This document shows, piece by piece, positions 59,301 to 64,000 of a stretch of 64,000 nucleotides of DNA. Source of the stretch: Pseudanabaena sp. PCC 6802 (GTDB lineage Bacteria; Cyanobacteriota; Cyanobacteriia; Pseudanabaenales; Pseudanabaenaceae); the NCBI RefSeq assembly GCF_000332175.1, contig NZ_KB235914.1, positions 1,489,368 through 1,553,367 on the forward strand, given 5' to 3'. The notes beneath the pieces are model-generated. The model was given only the letters and a program-made list of their open reading frames with translations. It did not search any database and was not told where the DNA came from. Both the position numbers and the translations under genes were made by a program. Position 1 is the first letter of the stretch; every line of letters begins with the position of its first letter.

Positions 59301-62300
59301 ATCACAGTGGGCGGCGGCACCAGTTTTTCGGCGACAATCTCCGACTGTGTTTCGTAGAGAGCCGTGTTAGAAAAATAAGGCAGGTACTGTTCAGCAGGGT
59401 TGCCCTTGTTGTTATAAACGGTGCGACCGGAAACCAGCCATCGTTGCAGAATTTCCCCTCGCACTGGCTGCCCATTCTCGTCTCTTTGTAAATTTCCTGC
59501 CTCGTCCCGTAGAATTGCTTCTCCCGGTTCCACTAACAGCTTTTGTTCAATCGCCCTGCCAAAACCATCCGCATAGCCCACAGAAACCTGAATAACAGAT
59601 TGTTCTCCTGATTTGAGATCGCTGACATGAGTTTGCCGCACTAGACTGATATGATTAACGGGTTGCTGACGCTCTTTCCAAGCCAACAGGTCATAGTAGA
59701 AGAAACTCGTCGCTTTCTGCAAATAATCCGCCAGATTCTTGTCAAGTTCTTTGTCAGACAAGTTCTGAGCCAGGATCTTGTCAAAAGTCGCATCTATTGG
59801 GATTTTGAACTGGCTGAGATCCCCGTCGCCCTCTCTGGACGATCCATCAGTCGCCTCTTTAAAGATGGATGTCGCGATCGCCATCCCCAAAGGATCGAAC
59901 AGGACTTGATGAATCACTCCATTTTCGTCTGTCAATTGCCAAGGTGCTAGATTATGATAATCGATGCTTGCCGTAGTGACATTCTTTTCTGTATCCGTGA
60001 GATAAGCTTCAGTCTTGATGGGTAGGAGATAGTAGGAATCATAGCTGACAATCATTTTCCCCTGCAGTCCATCAGCTTGTGCAGCTTGTTCTGCGAAGTC
60101 GTTTTTAGTTTGCCAAGATAGATAAAACCCTTCGAGCTTAAAATAATGTTGTACCAGCCCTTTATTCCACCAGTAGCCGTTATCTTCCTGAAAATATCCC
60201 CCGTCTCGACTGAGTATGGTCTGGTCTAATTTGTTGCCATAGACTGATTGCAGCCATTCATTGGAAAAAACAGCTTCTTGTTGATGGTGTAGTAAAGCCT
60301 GTGCTGTTATCTGTCCCAGAGGAAGCATTTGCTCTTGATGCTCATGCCAAAAATAGGATTGTTGCCATGAGATTAGGCGAGATTTTAGAGCATTGTCGCT
60401 AAATGGCACACCATAAGCGACCTGTTGCTTTAATGCCCCATTTATCTGTTCCTGAATCGCGTCAAGGCTGAAATATTGCTGCCCTTGTAAATCCAAACCA
60501 TTGATTTCCAAGGCTTTCTGTTCATAAGGAACTCCGATCAGCCTGAAGGGTTCTGTTATCTCGATAAATTCCCCTAATTGGACAGTAGCTTTCAGTTGAG
60601 TCTGTTCTGGGTAAACAGTAATATTAGCGTCTGCCCGTCTGCCATAAGAAACACTACAAGCCTTTAAAACATTCCCGAAGGGAGTGATTTCCAAGACAAA
60701 ATCGTGCTGGATGCGTGGATCTTGGTGATTGCGCTCGTAATGGTAGGTGAGGGTTTCCTGTGGATGGACAAAATATACCCCATATTTGTGGCTTCCCTGT
60801 GGTTGCAGCAACCTGACACGGTAATTCGTCTCCGAGACCGTATAGGGATTGCTTTGCAGCGAAGAATTATCGATCGCAAATACTTCCTCCCGCAGCACTG
60901 TCCCCTTCAACGCCCGAAAAGCCTCGCGCTGAGCGTCATCATCGGGTTTGCCGCCAGTATAGACAGAATAGTCAACCGCACTATCAGGCAACAGGTGAGC
61001 CTGCGTATCCCCTTGAAAATATTCTCGTTCGTACTGCCGCGACAGCGACCCGTTTTGTTGCCATGCGCCCGTGTGATACCAGGTTTTGGTCAAGACAGGA
61101 GGTACATCCGTAAGTTGGGCATTGGCTGACAGCGTTTCCGCATCCTGTCGCTCCACCATGCCAAAGCCGCGAAACTCCCGCTCGATGCCGTCGTAAAATC
61201 CGTGATGGTAACTGTACGTGCTGACCAGTTTGGTTTGAGAAATCAAGTCGAAACTTTCTGTCTTCTCTACTACGAGCACTGGGAATGGCAGATTGACGAT
61301 CCAGGGAGTTCCTTTCTTCTTATCCGCCAGGTAAAACTTAGTCGAACTGCTATAAGTAATCGTGGATTTTGCGCCAAGATTGTTGTCGATCTCGTTCAAG
61401 AGATAGGGCTTTTGCGTCCCGCTGAAATCGTAACACCAATGGCGCGGTTCGGGATGGGTTTCGCTAAAGACCAAACAAGTCGTGCCATTGCCATGAATGT
61501 CCGCAAATTCAATTTGCGCTAACCTGTCCCACGTACTGGGCAGAGTAATGGATACAGGATCTTTGAAAGAATTGCCGCTCTGATTGAAAAATACCTCTAC
61601 CCGATCCGGATAAACATAGATCAGATCGGCAGTTCCCGAACCATCGAGGTCTGCCAAAAACAGCCGCGAAGCATCCAGATCCCCTTCAAACTTGGGAGCG
61701 TTGTCTAATTGCACTGGCTTGCCAAACTTGCCATATCCCAGGTTGGGCCAACACTCAACCTTGCCATTGGTAATGCGAGCGAGATGCTGCTGCCCCGAAC
61801 CAAGCAAATCGGCAAACTGGATGACTTCATTCGCCCCACTCTGTTTGGTCAGTGGCAGGTCATTGTTTTTGTCTCGCAGGCAGATCGACGGTGCCCCAAA
61901 CCCATCCTTGCCCAGAGACGGATAGACCCAAATGCGATCGCTCTCCACGAGCAGGATATCCGCCAGTCCGTCCCCAGTTACGTCCACCAGATAGTTGTTT
62001 GGATTGGAGAAATCGTTGGGGAAGGCCGGAAATGTCTGAAAATTATTCCAGGTGCGATCGGGATTAGCTTCGTAATAGCCCGTACTGGCTGGAGTGCTGA
62101 CTACGAGATCGAGTTGTCCGTCGCCCGTGAGATCCATCAAGCGCTGGTTAATTTTCTGGCGATCGCTCTCAATCGGCAAAGTGAGGGGAACCAGAGGCGG
62201 AGCATAACGCACCGTTGTTGACGTTCCCTGTCCATTCCCATCACCCTCCGGTTCCCAATAGAGGGTCGTTCTACCGTCGTTGTAGAGAATGCCCGGAATC

Positions 62301-63496
62301 CCCTCACCGTACAAATCGATTAACAAGTAATCTGGCGAAAGATTCAGTCCTGGCAAAGATTGACCGTTTCCTCCTAGTAATGGCTCAAAAGCCTGCTTAT
62401 CTGGCTGGAAAGCAGTATATTTAAACTCCAATGGCGGCACACTTTTAGTTTGATATTTGCCGTTCTCATGGCGATAGCCCGTAGACGTAACCGCCGCCAG
62501 CAGCGTGAGATGAGAGTCTTCGGTATAGGTGAATTGCGTAGCATGGACGAGAACCGGGTTAAGGATAGCGTCGCTGCCCAACTCCTTGAAGCGGTGAAAC
62601 ATCAGGACATTGCGGCACAGGCGGTGGGTGCGAATTTCAAAACCCGCATGATAGGTCGAAAACGGATCCTGGCGACTCAGCCATTTTTGCACCGGGGTGT
62701 AGGGTTTGGCATTGGTCGCGTCGAGGTTGTACTCCCCATAATCAAACACCACCTCAAACATCCAATTGTCTTGAATTACCTTTCCTTCTTGAAAAGGTTG
62801 GACGTTGCCATACTTGATTGTTTTGATGTATTTGTTAGCCGACTGGGTGCGGTTTACCTCATAGATGGCATCAGCAGGTAAATTGTCATCGTTTTCCGAT
62901 TCGTATTCATAGACAATGCGATCGCCCGTAGCCTCAAAAGTTTCAGAAAGCAGCCATTGAAAAATATGGGAATGGCTATCCGGATCGACTATTCTGGCGG
63001 TCTCGTCTTTGCCAAAAATACTGGTTATGTTATCTTTGCTGGTTACGCGCCAATAGGAATCTCCATCTGAGGCCGTGTTACACCAGTGCTCGATGCGGGC
63101 AAACAGTCCTTCTAAGCGAGGTTGGTAAGTAGTGACTTGATAGGTCGCATTGTTAGCGGTTTCGTGGCGCTGCCCTCCATCAATGGGAACCAGATCTTCA
63201 GCATTGGAAATCAGAAAGGTATCCGACTCATCGTATGTGGGAATCCCCTTCGAGGTTTTGCGGGAAATATTGGGAATAGACAGGCCAAATCCCAAGCCAA
63301 AAATCCCATTTCCTGCACCAGAACTGTACTCCACGCTCAGTTTTGGCTCAAAACCCCGACAGGGCGACGTGGGGATGGGGATAGACAGCGAGGCAGTTCC
63401 GGTAAACTCGTCTGACTGAAATGTTTCGCCGATCCCCTGAATCGCGCCTCCACCTTTTGGGAGAGAGACTTGAGTTGCCGAGATCTTGTTGCTCAT
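56114..63496 (-). CDS. Tc (ABC) toxin TcB-TcC fusion with C-terminal effector
   Basis: 2460 residues; the ATG at 63496 follows AAGAGG. It starts with the SpvB domain (LPKGGGAIQGIGETF, VEYSSGAGNGIFGLGF), then FG-GAP-like repeats (DLTGDGQLDLVV about 456; DVTGDGLADILL about 503; DLDGSGTADLIY about 613), the TcB middle domains (LPFPVLVVEKTES about 715; QHDFVLEITPFGNVLKA about 920), YD/RHS repeats (about 1700-2100) and the RHS core (YRYSGKERDDSTGLYYYGAR about 2170, DPAG about 2203). The autoproteolysis-type motifs DPAG...DLTG precede a 234-residue variable tail. In most Tc systems TcB and TcC are separate chains that form a hollow shell holding the effector; here one chain does both. HIP1 sites are sparse over long parts of both toxin genes. 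Confidence 0.93.
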   Translation of the reverse strand: MSNKISATQVSLPKGGGAIQGIGETFQSDEFTGTASLSIPIPTSPCRGFEPKLSVEYSSGAGNGIFGLGFGLSIPNISRKTSKGIPTYDESDTFLISNAEDLVPIDGGQRHETANNATYQVTTYQPRLEGLFARIEHWCNTASDGDSYWRVTSKDNITSIFGKDETARIVDPDSHSHIFQWLLSETFEATGDRIVYEYESENDDNLPADAIYEVNRTQSANKYIKTIKYGNVQPFQEGKVIQDNWMFEVVFDYGEYNLDATNAKPYTPVQKWLSRQDPFSTYHAGFEIRTHRLCRNVLMFHRFKELGSDAILNPVLVHATQFTYTEDSHLTLLAAVTSTGYRHENGKYQTKSVPPLEFKYTAFQPDKQAFEPLLGGNGQSLPGLNLSPDYLLIDLYGEGIPGILYNDGRTTLYWEPEGDGNGQGTSTTVRYAPPLVPLTLPIESDRQKINQRLMDLTGDGQLDLVVSTPASTGYYEANPDRTWNNFQTFPAFPNDFSNPNNYLVDVTGDGLADILLVESDRIWVYPSLGKDGFGAPSICLRDKNNDLPLTKQSGANEVIQFADLLGSGQQHLARITNGKVECWPNLGYGKFGKPVQLDNAPKFEGDLDASRLFLADLDGSGTADLIYVYPDRVEVFFNQSGNSFKDPVSITLPSTWDRLAQIEFADIHGNGTTCLVFSETHPEPRHWCYDFSGTQKPYLLNEIDNNLGAKSTITYSSSTKFYLADKKKGTPWIVNLPFPVLVVEKTESFDLISQTKLVSTYSYHHGFYDGIEREFRGFGMVERQDAETLSANAQLTDVPPVLTKTWYHTGAWQQNGSLSRQYEREYFQGDTQAHLLPDSAVDYSVYTGGKPDDDAQREAFRALKGTVLREEVFAIDNSSLQSNPYTVSETNYRVRLLQPQGSHKYGVYFVHPQETLTYHYERNHQDPRIQHDFVLEITPFGNVLKACSVSYGRRADANITVYPEQTQLKATVQLGEFIEITEPFRLIGVPYEQKALEINGLDLQGQQYFSLDAIQEQINGALKQQVAYGVPFSDNALKSRLISWQQSYFWHEHQEQMLPLGQITAQALLHHQQEAVFSNEWLQSVYGNKLDQTILSRDGGYFQEDNGYWWNKGLVQHYFKLEGFYLSWQTKNDFAEQAAQADGLQGKMIVSYDSYYLLPIKTEAYLTDTEKNVTTASIDYHNLAPWQLTDENGVIHQVLFDPLGMAIATSIFKEATDGSSREGDGDLSQFKIPIDATFDKILAQNLSDKELDKNLADYLQKATSFFYYDLLAWKERQQPVNHISLVRQTHVSDLKSGEQSVIQVSVGYADGFGRAIEQKLLVEPGEAILRDEAGNLQRDENGQPVRGEILQRWLVSGRTVYNNKGNPAEQYLPYFSNTALYETQSEIVAEKLVPPPTVMHYDPLLRVIRVDTPKSFFSKVEFTAWETKHYDRNDTVKDSAYYKKFIDNYPANPTEEQKNEKDALDKAAVFYNTPQMMVLDSMGNAFLEIQNNLGAVSEEAFKDIVSGDITSKAVWDLLITKGYLSKAEGNTQAWVTSKFRPYSSDFKPAFISDMAQPFAEEIIDLLRQNCLTSYHKYDTQGRLIESIDPRLYHANQTQGTAYYNFKYQYAMGEENPAATDSADAGLDLSLNNIFGSFLWIRSARNFDQVIAYDRFQRKTKIRIKGLKNDGTVATDNIVETYTYGETHPQSQACNLRGQLYQHQDQSGQIINGKYNIQGQLLETTRQFTQEYKDYINWETVVNLETESPYKHQFAFNALQQLITETTPDGSITTNTYNLSGLLDRVSVKFPDGTLQPIINRIEYNQNQQRVAVAYGNGVNTTYTYEDTTLHLIKLFSTRLGKDATGKDRPTVLQDITYTYDPVGNITRLLDRSHETIFYNNQKVEPLSEYTYDALYRLIEANGRQHPGINGATYKNNEKDGDFKQSKFMPLVNDANKLENYTESYTYDEAGNLITTAHRATNAWTRSQEIMPDSNRLKTIRSGNGVNDAQDVSYDNSGNMRQFKINSNVSLTWSCCDNLVKVGIIQRPDEMDDSNYYTYDSNEMRTRKVSERMANGGAIVWKEEKRYLGNYEEKFIKNVTQNGEATILKRQTLIVMGVVIHYWEQDDSQREVDKAGTRSLRYQLGNHLGSVSLEVDNDAQIISYEEYFPYGGTALIAGRNQKEVKLKEYRYSGKERDDSTGLYYYGARYYAPWLGRWMNPDPAGTVDGLNVYAFVGGNPTSFVDLTGMNISTSNFTYLRPQDQTVQYLIQDAQKIHKKLRFRSESTVATSELSNGTYIATLNGRGSFSQQQIQNLSQRNFNFPLRFLKSKELESNKRQTTINSGETKSLRVAGLGNVSFKIKTNNSRLKVWFSGNIFRKALTNGKGELSLDSTVFQTVVRAAKISVKNVQNVQSSAGRHTVIITSYPHAETHAKRFAAKRQLRVQKSGSDKPTCLNCANLHEQAQTVFGDVTRASANWTPP

Positions 63497-63606
63497 TTGT
63501 CTACCTCTTCAGGATATGGGAATAGAGAAAGAAGCGCTACCCTACTTGCAAAAGCGTTGGAAGGGCTGCGTAACATCTTAATCTAAGGTATCCTAAAGAA
63601 CAAGCT

Positions 63607-63651
63607 CCCACATCTGACAAATGTAATTTAACGATCGTTACAAATGTCATG
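63607..63651 (-). promoter_or_regulatory. Operator-like block upstream of the Tc operon, split by a MITE
   Basis: On the minus strand, ACATTTGT occurs twice, 23 bp apart, then AGATGTGGG, exactly as at 11761-11805. The block ends 111 bp upstream of the TcB-C start. Its outer part (ATAAATGTAA) lies beyond MITE copy D; removing the MITE with one TA restores the same 9-bp spacing as the 11.8-kb copy. Confidence 0.5.
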
Positions 63652-63658
63652 CCGTATC

Positions 63659-63771
63659 TATAGCGGTTTTCAGATCGGAAGGAGTAGGGGGTTTGGGGGT
63701 GTTGCCCCCAAGAAGGGGTGAAACCCCTTCACCCCAAAAATAAAACCCGTTCTCAATTGAAAACCGCTATA
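63659..63771. mobile_element. MITE family 1, copy D
   Basis: 113 bp, TATAGCGGTTTTCAGATC ... GAAAACCGCTATA, with TA duplicated at 63659-63660 and 63770-63771. The element proper is 63661-63769 (109 bp). It sits within the conserved block shared with the Calx-beta gene. Confidence 0.85.
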
Positions 63772-63787
63772 TTACATTTATGCCCCC

Positions 63788-64000
63788 CTATAACCACTGA
63801 CCGCCGCGAAAGCGCCAGCGGGGAAAAACAATCCGCATGAGAGATTGTGACACGATATAGATCCCCAACCAAACGCAACTATAATGCAAAATAAATATGC
63901 CTAGATTTATGCCTAGATTAAAACTATCTAGCCCTGGCAATACTCTGCCGAACAAACTAAATAGAATTCCTAGGAATATTGCCTCCCAAACTCCAGCAGC
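63788..64000 (-). CDS. Membrane protein, C-terminal part (5' end outside window)
   Basis: The minus strand is open for 70 codons from the window edge to a TAG at 63788-63790. It includes two hydrophobic stretches (FLGILFSLFGRVLPGLD, GIFILHYSCVWLGIYIV) and a basic end (MRIVFPRWRFRGGQWL). It looks like the last membrane helices of an integral membrane protein. The family is not recognised. It lies 17 bp from MITE copy D and its stop is upstream of the toxin operon promoter region. Confidence 0.65.
   Translation of the reverse strand, partial: AAGVWEAIFLGILFSLFGRVLPGLDSFNLGINLGIFILHYSCVWLGIYIVSQSLMRIVFPRWRFRGGQWL

Noticed and set aside
61709..62221. 170-residue plus-strand ORF opposite the TcB-C gene
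   Set aside because: Antisense shadow; no domain, no promoter, and the opposite strand has clear FG-GAP motifs.

Overview
This window is cyanobacterial chromosome. The palindrome GCGATCGC (HIP1) recurs throughout. The gene set includes a high-light-inducible (Hlip) protein behind an HLR1-like site, a PATAN-REC regulator, c-heme DUF3365-HAMP sensors, DUF2887/DUF4351 nuclease-like proteins, and a DnaB helicase carrying two inteins. Small palindromic repeats and nested insertion sequences suggest a repeat-rich, probably filamentous or otherwise large-genome species; I do not assign a genus. I recognised no rRNA, tRNA or CRISPR array.

Layout. 1-11.5 kb: two tandem paralogous minus-strand genes for giant DUF4347 / FG-GAP / Calx-beta proteins; the first runs off the left edge and has a glycine-rich beta-helix-like block, the second ends in RTX repeats. 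12-16.2 kb: a DUF2887-DUF4351 protein with broken relatives nearby, a fructosamine-kinase/methyltransferase pair, and an EamA exporter. 16.3-21 kb: repeats, a two-component pair whose kinase has an eroded ATP site, a Hlip gene, and a PATAN-REC regulator. 21-28.3 kb, minus strand: rplI, dnaB (two inteins), a solute-binding lipoprotein and a flavoprotein-like oxidoreductase. 28.4-34.4 kb: a FecR lipoprotein, a TPR protein with a glycosyltransferase-like end, a sulfotransferase interrupted in frame by a palindromic insert, and an RTX protein. 34.4-38 kb: a HIP1-anchored repeat array, an unknown gene, and an IS3 element nested in an IS5-family element with both target duplications readable. 38-47.8 kb, all minus strand: pheS, a LysM-M23 peptidase, trmL, an oligopeptide-type permease, argC, and two tandem DUF3365-HAMP sensors. 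48.1-63.5 kb: a complete ABC (Tc) toxin operon. 63.8-64 kb: the end of a membrane protein gene.

Most notable is the Tc toxin operon. The first gene is a fused TcB-TcC cocoon protein (SpvB, FG-GAP, RHS). Its variable C-terminal tail carries HAE and CxxC motifs spaced as in cytidine deaminases, so the payload may be a nucleic-acid deaminase. The second gene is a TcA pore/translocator with an internal LamG-like lectin fold. Upstream lies a 45-bp block also found upstream of the intact Calx-beta gene at the other end of the window, in the same orientation and with unchanged spacing. In the toxin copy a 109-bp MITE sits inside the block's extension. A shared regulator for surface and secreted giants is therefore possible.

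Three families of small palindromic elements are present: 113 bp including TA repeats, about 101-104 bp, and 119-121 bp. They lie in many of the intergenic gaps. The first two share the same nested-hairpin core but have different ends.
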